NCBI RefSeq assembly: GCF_003464165.1
Contig: NZ_QSEK01000016.1
Coordinates: 1 to 64,000 of the forward strand
Length of the DNA: 64,000 nt
Direction of reading: 5' to 3'
From: Eubacterium sp. AM49-13BH
GTDB lineage: Bacteria; Bacillota; Clostridia; Lachnospirales; Lachnospiraceae
Positions 36,981 to 48,375 of this stretch are shown here, piece by piece (the first letter of the stretch is position 1; each line of letters begins with the position of its first letter). The notes beneath the pieces are model-generated. The model searched no databases, was not told where the DNA came from, and saw nothing but the letters and a program-made list of their open reading frames with translations. The position numbers were made by a program, and so were the translations under genes.

Positions 36981-38651
36981 CTAGAATAACCCAGTTATTA
37001 CCCCATCATCATTAACATCTATATTATATGCCGCTGGTGATTTTGAAAGTCCTGGCATTGTCATTACTGAACCTGTAAGCACTACTATGAAGCCTGCACC
37101 GGCTGATACATATGCTTCTCTTACATTCATCTCAAATCCTTCCGGACGGCCAAGTAATGTCGGATCGTCTGAAAGCGAATACTGTGTCTTAGCCATACAG
37201 ATTGGAAGATTACCAAATCCTAACTGTTCAAGCTGTGCAATCTGCTTATTAGCTGCTGCCGAATAATTAACACTTCCTGCGCCATATATTTCTTTGGCAA
37301 TTGTCTCAATCTTTGCTTTAACCGGCTGGTCTGTCTCATACAGACAATGGAAATTGCTCTTCTTTGTCTCAAGTGTCTTAAGAACCTTTTCTGCAAGCTC
37401 AATTCCGCCTTCTCCACCCTTTTCCCATACTTTGGCAAGGGCGAATTCACAGCCTTTATCTTCACAGAACTTCTGTATATAATCTAATTCTGCCTGTGTA
37501 TCTGATACAAATGCATTAAGTGTAACAACTACAGGCACGCCATATTTCTGCAGATTCTCGATATGCTTTTCAAGGTTTACGATTCCCTTCTTTAATGCGT
37601 CAAGATTTTCTGCTGATAATTCTGTCTTAGGTACTCCACCGTTGTACTTAAGTGCTCTTACTGTTGCTACTAATACAACTGCATCTGGCTTTAAGCCTGA
37701 CTTACGGCACTTTATATCGAAGAATTTCTCTGCTCCTAAATCTGCTCCAAATCCTGCCTCTGTGATTACATAATCTGCCATCTTGAGTGCAGTCTTAGTT
37801 GCTCTTACTGAATTACAGCCATGTGCGATATTAGCAAATGGTCCACCATGTACTAATGCTGGAGTATGCTCAAGTGTCTGGATAAGGTTTGGCTTTAATG
37901 CATCCTTTAACAAAGCTGCCATTGAACCTACTGCCTTGATATCTGATGCTGTAACAGGCTGTCCCTGATAATTGTAAGCAACTACCATCTTGCCGAGTCT
38001 TTCCTTTAAATCCTTCATATCTGTTGCAAGACATAATACTGCCATAATCTCTGACGCAACTGTGATAACAAAATGATCTTCTCTTACAGTTCCGTCAACC
38101 TTAGAACCAAGACCTACAACTATATTTCTAAGAACACGGTCGTTCATATCCATACATCTTTTCCATGTAACACATCTTGGGTCAATTCCAAGTTCGTTGC
38201 CCTGCTGTATATGGTTATCAAGAAGTGCCGCACATAAGTTGTTAGCTGATGTGATTGCATGGAAATCGCCTGTAAAATGCAGATTCAATTCTTCCATAGG
38301 AACAACCTGTGCATATCCACCACCTGCTGCTCCACCTTTGATACCGAAACATGGACCAAGTGATGGCTCACGAAGTGCTATAACTGCCTTCTTGCCAAGC
38401 TTTCCAAATGCTTCTCCAAGCCCTACAGTAATTGTTGTCTTTCCCTCTCCGGCTGGAGTTGGATTAATGGCTGTAACAAGAATTAACTTTCCATCTTCAT
38501 TGTCTTTGACACTGTTGATGTACTCATCTGATATCTTAGCCTTATACCTTCCGTATAATTCAAGATCATCCTCGCTTATGCCGCATCTGGCTGCAACATT
38601 CTTAATTGGCTCCATTACTGCTTCCTGTGCAATTTCAATGTCTGTCTTCAT
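36981..38651 (-). CDS. fhs: Formate-tetrahydrofolate ligase
   Basis: 556 aa. ATP-dependent formation of 10-formyl-tetrahydrofolate from formate, feeding purine and one-carbon metabolism. P-loop [13 protein letters not shown], the conserved [19 protein letters not shown], and LTGDFHAIT (FTGDFHAI) are intact, as is the C-terminal MPGL. Length is standard. Its 390-nt leader has a tandem glycine riboswitch followed by a terminator, so expression should track glycine, which supplies one-carbon units via the cleavage system. Confidence 0.96.
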   Translation of the reverse strand: MKTDIEIAQEAVMEPIKNVAARCGISEDDLELYGRYKAKISDEYINSVKDNEDGKLILVTAINPTPAGEGKTTITVGLGEAFGKLGKKAVIALREPSLGPCFGIKGGAAGGGYAQVVPMEELNLHFTGDFHAITSANNLCAALLDNHIQQGNELGIDPRCVTWKRCMDMNDRVLRNIVVGLGSKVDGTVREDHFVITVASEIMAVLCLATDMKDLKERLGKMVVAYNYQGQPVTASDIKAVGSMAALLKDALKPNLIQTLEHTPALVHGGPFANIAHGCNSVRATKTALKMADYVITEAGFGADLGAEKFFDIKCRKSGLKPDAVVLVATVRALKYNGGVPKTELSAENLDALKKGIVNLEKHIENLQKYGVPVVVTLNAFVSDTQAELDYIQKFCEDKGCEFALAKVWEKGGEGGIELAEKVLKTLETKKSNFHCLYETDQPVKAKIETIAKEIYGAGSVNYSAAANKQIAQLEQLGFGNLPICMAKTQYSLSDDPTLLGRPEGFEMNVREAYVSAGAGFIVVLTGSVMTMPGLSKSPAAYNIDVNDDGVITGLF

Positions 38652-38743
38652 AATGTTTTTCTCCTTTGCTTTAGCCTTTTCGTGCCTTGCAATCCTGCTT
38701 TATCAAGATTCCTAAGAAGATTCCCTTCCTAATATATCTTTAC

Positions 38744-38790
38744 ATAAAAACAAGAGGCTACAGGCGCACTTTAATACACCTATGCCTCTG
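38744..38790 (-). terminator. Riboswitch-controlled terminator before fhs
   Basis: On the minus strand AGAGGCATAGG and CCTGTAGCCTCT form a stem, followed by TGTTTTTAT. The left arm is contiguous with the end of the second glycine aptamer (ACAGAGGC), so glycine binding can sequester it and permit read-through. Confidence 0.8.
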
Positions 38791-38791
38791 T

Positions 38792-38985
38792 TAAAAACCT
38801 GAAAGATTCTCCCCAAGCAAATCAGCCTCAATATTTCTCATCTCTATGCTTAGAAATTGCTTCTTCGGTGCTGATAATTACAGCTCTCCAGAGTTCCGTC
38901 CATAACCGGTCCTTTTGCCTGAGAGTTTTCGCTGTCACCTTCGGCGCTGCATTTTAACAGTCTCTCCCGATTATATCTTCCGGAT
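38792..38985 (-). promoter_or_regulatory. Tandem glycine riboswitch
   Basis: Two aptamers are recognisable in minus-strand order. The first has GGGAGAGACTG, GCGCCGAAGGTGACAGC and CTCTCAGGCAAAAGGACC; the second has GCACCGAAGAAGCAA and ATCTTTCAGGTTTTTAACAGAGG. These are the conserved G-rich P1/P3 elements of the gcvT-type element. It precedes fhs by about 140 nt, the first gene in its transcript, and likely acts as an ON switch. Confidence 0.93.
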
Positions 38986-39002
38986 ATCACCTTAATAATA
39001 AG

Positions 39003-39076
39003 GAAAAAGCGTCTTGCTTTATCTGCAAAACGCCTTTGTTTTCAACAATAATATATAAATTGACAGAGTTTGTCAA
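39003..39076 (-). promoter_or_regulatory. Promoter and early hairpin of the fhs leader
   Basis: TTGACA (39071-39076) and TATTAT (39048-39053), 17 bp apart, drive the leftward leader. The -35 is half of the palindrome TTGACA-GAGTT-TGTCAA (39060-39076). Starting about 8 nt into the RNA is a stem GCGTTTTGC/GCAAGACGC (39033-39025 with 39017-39009) followed by TTTTT, a terminator-like structure lying upstream of the riboswitch. Confidence 0.75.
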
Positions 39077-39128
39077 TAAGCAACATTTAACAAAATTATT
39101 TATTATATTAGGAAATAACAGTATTCAA

Positions 39129-39159
39129 TTGAAAAAAATTTTTTTGTTTATGGTAAAAT
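39129..39159 (+). promoter_or_regulatory. Probable agcS promoter
   Basis: TTGAAA (39129-39134) and an extended -10 TGGTAAAAT (39151-39159). The spacer is 19 bp, longer than ideal, but the extended TG compensates. It is 35 bp from the ATG at 39194. Confidence 0.5.
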
Positions 39160-39193
39160 TTGTCTTAATTTTTATAAAAGGAGAACACATAAT

Positions 39194-40612
39194 ATGTTTA
39201 GTAAAATCAATACTATTCTCGATACTATTGACGCATATGTCTGGGGAATTCCACTCATTGTCCTTATACTTGCCGTTGGTCTGTTTCTTACTATCAGACT
39301 TAAGGGTGTTCAGTTTACTAATCTTGGACGTGCTTTTAAGTACATTTTCAAAGACGAAACTGATGGAAAGCATGGTGAAGTGAGCAGTTTCGCAGCACTA
39401 TGTACAGCACTTTCAGCAACAATCGGTACAGGTAATATCGTGGGTGTTGCTACTGCTATTGTCTCAGGCGGTCCTGGTGCATTATTCTGGATGTGGCTTG
39501 CTGCCTTAGTTGGTACTGCTACCAAGTACTCAGAGTGTCTCTTAGCAGTTAAGTTCAGACAGGTTGACGAAGACGGTCATGTTGTTGGTGGTCCTTTTAA
39601 CTACATTGAACATGGTATGGGACCTAAGTGGAAATGGCTTGCCAAGATATTTGCTTTCTTTGGTATAGGCGTTGGTCTTTTAGGAATTGGTACATTTACA
39701 CAGGTAAACGGAATCTCTTCTGCTGTTAATAATTTCTTTGATTCTAACAACGCATGGACTGTTTCATTATTTGGAAGAACATATTCATGGACTGTAGTTA
39801 TAAGCTGTCTTATCCTTACATTCTGTGTTGCTCTTGTTCTTATTGGTGGAATCCAGAGAATTTCTAAAGTTGCTCAGGTTATTGTTCCTTTCATGGCTGC
39901 AACATATTTTTTAGCAGGTATTCTTATTATTTTATTTAATATTACAGATGTTCCTGCTGCCATCCTTACAATTGTGCAGAGTGCATTTGGTCTTAAGGCC
40001 GCTGCTGGTGGTGCCCTTGGTGCCATGGTTGTAGCTATGCAAAAGGGTATTGCAAGAGGTATCTTCTCTAATGAGGCCGGTCTTGGTAGTGCACCTATTG
40101 CCGCTGCCGCTGCCCGTACCAATGAACCTGTACGTCAGGGCCTTGTATCTATGACAGCTACTTTTATTGATACTATTATCATCTGTTCAATTACAGGTAT
40201 TGCAATTGTTCTTACAGGAGCTTACGATATGGGACTTGAAGGTGTTGCAGTAACAACTAAAGCATTCCAGATAGGACTTCCATTCCCTGATGGAGTTGCT
40301 TCATTTATTCTTATGTTATGCCTCGTATTCTTTGCATTTACAACTATTCTTGGCTGGGATTATTATTCTGAGCGCTGCCTTGAATACCTTACTAATGGTA
40401 AGAAGAAATGCATCAAGGCATATAGATGGGTATATATCCTCTGCGTATTCATCGGTCCTTACATGACTGTATCTGCCGTATGGACAATTGCAGATATATT
40501 TAACGGTCTTATGGCTATTCCTAACCTTATTGCACTCGTTGCTTTAAGCGGTGTGGTTGCTAAAGAAACTAAAGATTATCTTGACAGAATTAAGAAAAAA
40601 GAGATTGATTAA
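39194..40612 (+). CDS. Sodium:alanine/glycine symporter (AGCS family)
   Basis: 472 aa with about eleven membrane segments. Family signatures GPGALFWMWLAALVGTATKYSE and ARGIFSNEAGLGSAP are present in split form as in AgcS/AlsT. It imports glycine or alanine with Na+. AAGGAG precedes the ATG. It is divergent from the glycine-riboswitch-controlled fhs, which fits a shared glycine theme, but it has no riboswitch of its own in the 5' side seen. Confidence 0.92.
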   Translation: MFSKINTILDTIDAYVWGIPLIVLILAVGLFLTIRLKGVQFTNLGRAFKYIFKDETDGKHGEVSSFAALCTALSATIGTGNIVGVATAIVSGGPGALFWMWLAALVGTATKYSECLLAVKFRQVDEDGHVVGGPFNYIEHGMGPKWKWLAKIFAFFGIGVGLLGIGTFTQVNGISSAVNNFFDSNNAWTVSLFGRTYSWTVVISCLILTFCVALVLIGGIQRISKVAQVIVPFMAATYFLAGILIILFNITDVPAAILTIVQSAFGLKAAAGGALGAMVVAMQKGIARGIFSNEAGLGSAPIAAAAARTNEPVRQGLVSMTATFIDTIIICSITGIAIVLTGAYDMGLEGVAVTTKAFQIGLPFPDGVASFILMLCLVFFAFTTILGWDYYSERCLEYLTNGKKKCIKAYRWVYILCVFIGPYMTVSAVWTIADIFNGLMAIPNLIALVALSGVVAKETKDYLDRIKKKEID

Positions 40613-40628
40613 TTTATTTCTTATATAT

Positions 40629-40676
40629 AAAAACGCCAGTCATGAATTCTCTGATTAATTCATGACTGGCGTTTTT
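40629..40676. terminator. Bidirectional terminator agcS/focA
   Basis: AAAAACGCCAGTCATGAATT and AATTCATGACTGGCGTTTTT form a perfect 20-bp stem with T-runs on both strands, between convergent genes. Confidence 0.95.
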
Positions 40677-40679
40677 AAT

Positions 40680-41518
40680 TTATCTTTTTGCTTTCTTTCC
40701 ACCAACACCATTAATATACATCAACGGTATTCCGAAGAATGCCATTCCTCCAACAATATTACCTATTGTAACAGGAATAAGATTATTAAATATAAAATCG
40801 GTATATTCAATGTACTAAGCTGCTGTGCTGTATAACCATATTGCTCCATAGCATCTTTCACATATAACGGATTAAGTTTTGCTATCATTCCTGCAGGTAC
40901 ATAATACATATTAGCAACACAGTGCTCATAACCGCTTACAACAAAAAGCAGTATTATAAAAAAACAACATAACAGTTTTCCGGTTACATCCTTTGCACGT
41001 GCCGCAAGCATAACTGCTGCGCACACAAGTATATTACATAATATTCCCGATGCAAGTGCTGTTGTAAAATCGAGGTTACATTTTCCAAGTGCTACTTTAA
41101 TTGTATATGCACCAAGTATTCCCGATGAATAATTGTACTGCCCACTTACATAATCAATACATGTAAGCATTAACGAGCCAAGAAGATTGCCAAAATATAC
41201 TACAACAAGCATTCTTATAAGCTTAAATGCTGTGTGCTTCTTCTGTACAGTTGCCATAATTGCCAGACAGTCTCCCGTGAAAAGCTCAGCACCTGTCATA
41301 ACAACCATCATAAGTCCCATTGGGAATACAACTCCTGCAACCAGACGTGCAATTCCTACATTGGCGATATCATGTGCTGCCACACTGCTTCCTGCTGCGC
41401 CAAATGCAATCATCATTCCTGCAAGTATGGCTTTCATAAAAAGCTTGTATGCTGGACAGTCAACCTTACCCACACATCCTTCTACATAATTTTCTATAGC
41501 TTCTTTCATAGATAACAT
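40680..41518 (-). CDS. Formate/nitrite transporter, frame broken once near 40795
   Basis: Six-helix FNT-family channel of the FocA/NirC type, 279 aa when joined. GAAGSSVAAHDIANVG and the LFTGDCLA and GNLLGS loops are typical. At 40791-40801 the frame reads NIPILYLIILFLLQ and stops; adding one base gives NIPNFIFNNLIPVTIGNIVG, the normal last helix and tail, ending at TAA 40680-40682. The span is 839 nt, one short of 280 codons. The family exports formate or takes up nitrite or hydrosulfide. Confidence 0.85.
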
Positions 41519-41740
41519 CTTTCGTTCCTCCCTGATTGTGTATTTCTACACTTCAATCGTTTTGTTTTAACTGTGTATACAAAATACGCTTGCATATTAT
41601 AGCAAGCTGAATATTTATTTACAAGTATCTTATGAGGTACAATCCGCCGCGGCTCGGCTTCCCTTTTGGACTTCAACACACTTTCCCGCCACTTTAACGT
41701 CCAATCCGCTGCACCTCGACTCCCATTATCCCTGCACGAC

Positions 41741-41787
41741 AAAAAGCACCTGCCAGAATGCTATTCACAAGCATTCTGGCAGGTGCA
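41741..41787 (-). terminator. Terminator after atpC
   Basis: GCACCTGCCAGAATGC and GCATTCTGGCAGGTGC form a perfect 16-bp stem followed, on the minus strand, by TTTTT. It ends the ATP synthase operon. Confidence 0.95.
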
Positions 41788-41810
41788 AACCCATATATGT
41801 ATCATAAATT

Positions 41811-42224
41811 CTACTTTCCAGATGTTGCCTTAAGTCTTGCCATAGCTCTTGCAAGTGCTGCTCTTGAGTGATAATACTCATGGATACTCTGCTTCTGGCG
41901 AAGTCTCTCCTCTGCCCTCTGCTTAGCTTCCTCTGCTCTTCTTACATCGATTTCCTCAGGCTTTTCTGCTGTCTCAACAAGAAGAGTTACACGGTTGTTG
42001 ACGATTTCAACAAATCCCATTCCAACAACAGCATGAATCCACTCGTCGCTGCCCTCTGGCTGGAACTTCATCTGACCTTCATCAATTGCAATAACCATAT
42101 CTTCATGATGGGCAAGAATTTCCTTCTGTCCATCGAACTCAGGCACAATCAGAGAACGGCATTTGCCAGCGAAAAACACCCGGTTAGCTGATATTACTTT
42201 TAAATAAAATGAACTTGTAGCCAT
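41811..42224 (-). CDS. atpC: ATP synthase F1 epsilon subunit
   Basis: 137 aa. N-terminal ten-strand beta sandwich (SANRVFFAGKCRSLIVPEFDG, ILAHHEDMV) and C-terminal two-helix domain (EEAKQRAEERLR). It couples the rotor and can inhibit ATPase activity. Starts 25 bases after atpD and closes the operon. Confidence 0.94.
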   Translation of the reverse strand: MATSSFYLKVISANRVFFAGKCRSLIVPEFDGQKEILAHHEDMVIAIDEGQMKFQPEGSDEWIHAVVGMGFVEIVNNRVTLLVETAEKPEEIDVRRAEEAKQRAEERLRQKQSIHEYYHSRAALARAMARLKATSGK

Positions 42225-42248
42225 TAGTTTTTCCTTTCTGGCAGGATG

Positions 42249-44553
<2,305 letters not shown>

Positions 44554-44588
44554 ATCTATACGCTTACCTTTCTTTTAGCACACATGCA

Positions 44589-46084
44589 TTATGCAAATTC
44601 TTTTACTGCTTCCAGAATATTCTTAACCAGCTCATCATTAATCTCTTTCTTATCTTCAATCTGCTTTCCTATTTCAGGATGCTTGAGATCCATGAATTCA
44701 AGTAATTCTGTCTGATGTTTCTTAACTTCCTTAGTAGGTATCTCATCAAATACGCCGTTGTTAGCCATAACAAGTGTCATAACCTGCTCATGCATTGAAA
44801 GTGGATGGCAGAGTGGCTGCTTTAAAAGCTCCATAAGGCTTTTCCGTGCTGTAACTGTGCCTTAGTCGCATCATCAAGATCTGATGCAAACTGTGTAAAT
44901 ACTTCCATCTCTCTGTACTGTGCAAGGTCAATTCTTATGCTTCCTGATGCCTTCTTCATTGCCTTAGTCTGGGCTGCACCACCAACTCGTGAAACCGAAA
45001 GACCTACATTAACGGCAGGTCTCATACCTGAATTAAACAGGTTAGTTTCAAGGAATATCTGACCATCTGTGATAGAGATAACATTTGTTGGAATATATGC
45101 TGATACATCACCAGCCTGTGTCTCTATTATAGGAAGTGCTGTTATTGAGCCTCCACCTAACGCATCACTTAAACGGCTTGATCTTTCAAGAAGTCTTGAA
45201 TGAAGATAGAATACATCTCCAGGATAAGCCTCTCGTCCAGGTGATCTTTCAAGCAGAAGGGAAAGTGCTCTATACGCTACCGCATGTTTGCTCAAATCAT
45301 CATATACAATAAGAACATCTTTTCCCTGATGCATGAAATGCTCTGCCATTGCAGTACCTGCATATGGAGCTATATACTGAAGTGATGCAGGATCACTCGC
45401 TGTTGAAGATACAACAATTGAATAATCCATTGCACCATGCTTAGTAAGTGTTGATACAACCTTGGCAACTGTAGATGCCTTCTGTCCGATTGCAACATAC
45501 ACACAGATAACACCTTTACCTTTCTGGTTAATAATTGTATCTGTGGCAATTGATGTCTTACCAGTCTGACGGTCACCAATGATAAGTTCTCGCTGTCCAC
45601 GGCCAATTGGGAACATTGAATCAATTGAAAGTATTCCTGTTTCCATTGGTGTGCTTACAGACTTACGGTCTACGATACCAGGAGCATCTTCCTCAATTGG
45701 TCTGTAATCTTCTTCTTTAATATCGCCTTTTCCATCAATAGGCTCGCCAAGTGCATTGATTACTCTTCCTACAAATGCGCTGCCTACCGGAATTCCGGCT
45801 TTTTTCTTGGTTCTTACAACCTTAGTTCCTTCTTTGATTCCTGTATCCCTGCCGAACAAGATAACGCCTATCTCATTCTCACGAATATCCTGAACCATTC
45901 CTTTTACTCCATTATCAAATACTACGATTTCACCATACATTGCATGGTCAATACCGTATACAGTAGCAATTCCATCACCGACCCATATTACATTACCAGT
46001 CTCACGGCTTGCTTCATCCCAATTGAAATTCTCAATCTCACTCTGGATAATGGAGATAATATCTGTTGCACTAATTGCGCCCAC
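44589..46084 (-). CDS. atpA: ATP synthase F1 alpha subunit, frame broken once near 44840
   Basis: 498 aa when joined. Non-catalytic nucleotide-binding subunit: Walker [12 protein letters not shown], arginine finger region [16 protein letters not shown], and [15 protein letters not shown] at the N terminus. GTG at 46084, eight bases after GGGAGG, is the best start; an in-frame GTG at 46093 is too close to it. At 44837-44843 the frame reads HGKALWSF and stops; one more A gives [16 protein letters not shown], the usual C terminus. Span one base short. Confidence 0.93.
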
Positions 46085-46089
46085 AGGGG

Positions 46090-46611
46090 TCACCTCCCAG
46101 TTAATTTTCTTTCAAGCTGACAAAAACGTCCTTCAAAACTTCTGTCGTATTCCTTGTGATGCGCTCTTATAACATATCCGCCTAAGAGATCCGCATCTAC
46201 TGTCTTTGTCAGTTCAATTGTATAATCCGGATATCTGCTCTTTAAGAAATCCTGTGCCTGCTTTGCATTATCATCTTCATCACTGCTGTCTGCACTTATA
46301 AGCTCTGCTTTTAAAATGTGGTTTGCTTCATCATCAATTCTGTAATATGAATCAAATATGTCTCTCATCTCATCACAATAACCAAGCTTACACATTTCTT
46401 TAATGAAATTCTTCATAAGTTCTTTAGTATCATCAAGTGCAAACACTTTATCAATGATGTCGTATTTCTTTGCAAGAGGTATTTCAGGATTCGTGAGAAT
46501 TTTCTGAAGTTCTGAAGTTTTGCTGTATAACTCATCAGCCCTTCTTACATCCTCTCTGCTCACAGACAACCGGTGTAAAACTATTGCATTATTTACTGCT
46601 GCCTGCGTCAT
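46090..46611 (-). CDS. atpH: ATP synthase F1 delta subunit
   Basis: 173 aa from ATG 46611 (AGG eight bases upstream). OSCP-type: N-terminal six-helix domain ([20 protein letters not shown]) and C-terminal [25 protein letters not shown]. It joins F1 to the b stalk. It overlaps the end of atpF by 23 bases and the alpha subunit starts six bases before its stop. Confidence 0.92.
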   Translation of the reverse strand: MTQAAVNNAIVLHRLSVSREDVRRADELYSKTSELQKILTNPEIPLAKKYDIIDKVFALDDTKELMKNFIKEMCKLGYCDEMRDIFDSYYRIDDEANHILKAELISADSSDEDDNAKQAQDFLKSRYPDYTIELTKTVDADLLGGYVIRAHHKEYDRSFEGRFCQLERKLTGR

Positions 46612-47041
46612 GAGCATCACCTGTCTTTACGATTTTTCTTGCAGCTATGAGAGCGAGTCTTGCAATATCTGCCTGTGCAGCTTCCGTTGCTTTCTCTTTC
46701 TCAGTAGCTATATCAGCCTTTGCCTTTTCAAGCATTACTTCTGTTTCTTTTCTGGTCTTTTCCAAAGCTGCCTCATGCTCTTCCTGTGCTCTGTTTCTAG
46801 CATTTACAATAATCTCATCAGCTTCAGTCTTCGCACTTTCAAGCTTTTCGTCATATGAAGCCTTTAATGCATCTGCTTCTTCCTGACTCTTCTTAGCATC
46901 ATCAAACTGCTGCTTAATCATATCTTCTCTTGCATTGATTACTTTCATAACAGGCTTAAACAGGAACTTCTTAAACACCAGATATAAGACGAGCAGATTG
47001 ACTACTGTCCATAATATATTCCATGGATCTATACTTAACAC
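46589..47041 (-). CDS. atpF: ATP synthase F0 b subunit
   Basis: 150 aa with one N-terminal membrane segment (WNILWTVVNLLVLYLVF) and a long charged coiled coil. GTG start at 47041 is preceded by AAGGAAGG. Peripheral stalk between F0 and F1. Overlaps atpH. Confidence 0.92.
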   Translation of the reverse strand: MLSIDPWNILWTVVNLLVLYLVFKKFLFKPVMKVINAREDMIKQQFDDAKKSQEEADALKASYDEKLESAKTEADEIIVNARNRAQEEHEAALEKTRKETEVMLEKAKADIATEKEKATEAAQADIARLALIAARKIVKTGDAHDAGSSK

Positions 47042-47093
47042 TAGCTTCGCCTTCCTTTCTATCTTGTCTTAGTTATCTTTCCCATAAATGTTA

Positions 47094-47321
47094 TTAGCCT
47101 AAGAAAAGGATTATAAGAAGGGCGATAACAAAACCATAAATAGCTGTTGCCTCTGCAAGGGCACAACCTAAAAGAAGTGACTTACTAATCTTGCTTTCTG
47201 CCTCTGGCTGTCTTGCGATAGCGTCTACTGCACTGCTTGTTGCCTTACCGATACCAAGACCAGCACCGATACCTGTTAATACTGCTATACCTGCTCCGAT
47301 TGCTACTAAAATTGTTGACAT
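47094..47321 (-). CDS. atpE: ATP synthase F0 c subunit
   Basis: 75 aa, two helices with the polar loop ARQPEAE. The ion-binding Glu is in CALAEATAIYG. The Gln and Ser that mark sodium-binding c rings (PxxxQ in helix 1 and ES in helix 2) are replaced here by Ile in GLGIGKA and by Ala in AEAT, so a proton-driven ring is more likely. Forms the rotating ring. Confidence 0.94.
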   Translation of the reverse strand: MSTILVAIGAGIAVLTGIGAGLGIGKATSSAVDAIARQPEAESKISKSLLLGCALAEATAIYGFVIALLIILFLG

Positions 47322-47367
47322 AATAATAATCTCCTTTTTAAAACATTTATTCTTGTTACATATACTC

Positions 47368-48054
47368 TTACTCTGTAGCCTCTTTTATAAAAAGACCAGT
47401 TAAGAATACGAAAACATACGCCTGTATCAGTCCATCGAATATATCGAAGTAACAACTGAATACTGCCGGTAAAACTGCTGGAACTACCATCTTTAATAAT
47501 TCCATGATTACAAATGAACCTAAAACATTACCGAATAATCGCATGCAAAGTGATAAGGGCTTGATAAATACTTCCAGAATATTAATAGGAAGTATTATAG
47601 GCATTGGCTCTGCAAAACTCTTAAGCCAGCCTTTAGTTCCTCTGGCTCTGATTCCTGCGACCTCAATAAGCACAATACTCATCAATGCCAGTGTTGCTGT
47701 AACATTCATATCCTTAGTTGGCGGCTTGAAACCAAGCAGTCCTATCAGGTTCGCAATTCCTATGTAAATAGCAATTGCTGACAGATATGGAATGTATGCC
47801 TTTCCTTTTTCTCCTACCGTCTCAGTGAAGAAATCATTGAGCCCCTTTATTGCTGTTTCTACAACTACCTGTCTGCGACTGGGGTTTTCCACACTTAGAT
47901 TTCGGCTTAGCAGAATACACAACAGAAACACAACAGCCATGATAATCCATGTAACAACAACGGATTCATATACTGGGATTCCACCAAACAAAGGTATAGT
48001 GAACACTGTCTCGCAATTAAGTTCTTCCATAAGCCCTTCTACCAAAGCATCCAT
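47368..48054 (-). CDS. atpB: ATP synthase F0 a subunit
   Basis: 228 aa from ATG 48054, eight bases after AAGGAGG; the frame is open further upstream. About five to six membrane helices with the essential Arg in SLCMRLFGNVLGSFVI. It provides the ion half-channels. First gene of atpBEFHAGDC; no atpI is present upstream. Confidence 0.94.
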   Translation of the reverse strand: MDALVEGLMEELNCETVFTIPLFGGIPVYESVVVTWIIMAVVFLLCILLSRNLSVENPSRRQVVVETAIKGLNDFFTETVGEKGKAYIPYLSAIAIYIGIANLIGLLGFKPPTKDMNVTATLALMSIVLIEVAGIRARGTKGWLKSFAEPMPIILPINILEVFIKPLSLCMRLFGNVLGSFVIMELLKMVVPAVLPAVFSCYFDIFDGLIQAYVFVFLTGLFIKEATE

Positions 48055-48104
48055 CTGCACGACCTCCTTTCTAAATATGAAACATATTTCTTTTCTGTTC
48101 ACGG

Positions 48105-48159
48105 ATTTTATTCCACAAAAAAAATAATGTCAAGCCTAGATTCTGCCTAGGTTTGACAC
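48105..48159 (-). promoter_or_regulatory. atp operon promoter overlapping a terminator-like palindrome
   Basis: TTGACA (48128-48133) and TAAAAT (48105-48110), 17 bp apart, lie 50 bp before atpB. The palindrome TGTCAAGCCTAG ... CTAGGTTTGACA (48129-48159, one mismatch) contains the -35 box and is followed by eight T residues on the minus strand. It therefore looks both like a LysR-gene terminator and like an operator on the atp promoter. The remaining 48160-48375 is AT-rich and featureless. Confidence 0.75.
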
Positions 48160-48375
48160 TATTTTCTCCTTTAATAATCGTACATTTTTAACAAAAAATC
48201 ATTTATGACCAGCGTTCATTTTTGTTATTTTTTACATTGAATTCTGGCAAACTTTATTTTTATTTAATAATCTCATTAAAATTTGTCAAAAATGTATCAA
48301 TAAAACCTGTTAATTTTTCTACAAATTTGTCATTTAATTAAGATATAACCGGTTATTCATTAATTATATTAATCT

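Noticed and set aside
38197..38715. Plus-strand frame opposite fhs
   Set aside because: Mirror of the fhs coding region without support.
41506..41742. Short leftward frame overlapping the focA start and a degenerate repeat-like stretch (GAGGTACA/TGCACCTC arms)
   Set aside because: Its arms are short and imperfect and the core of the palindromic family is absent; the frame has no family match.
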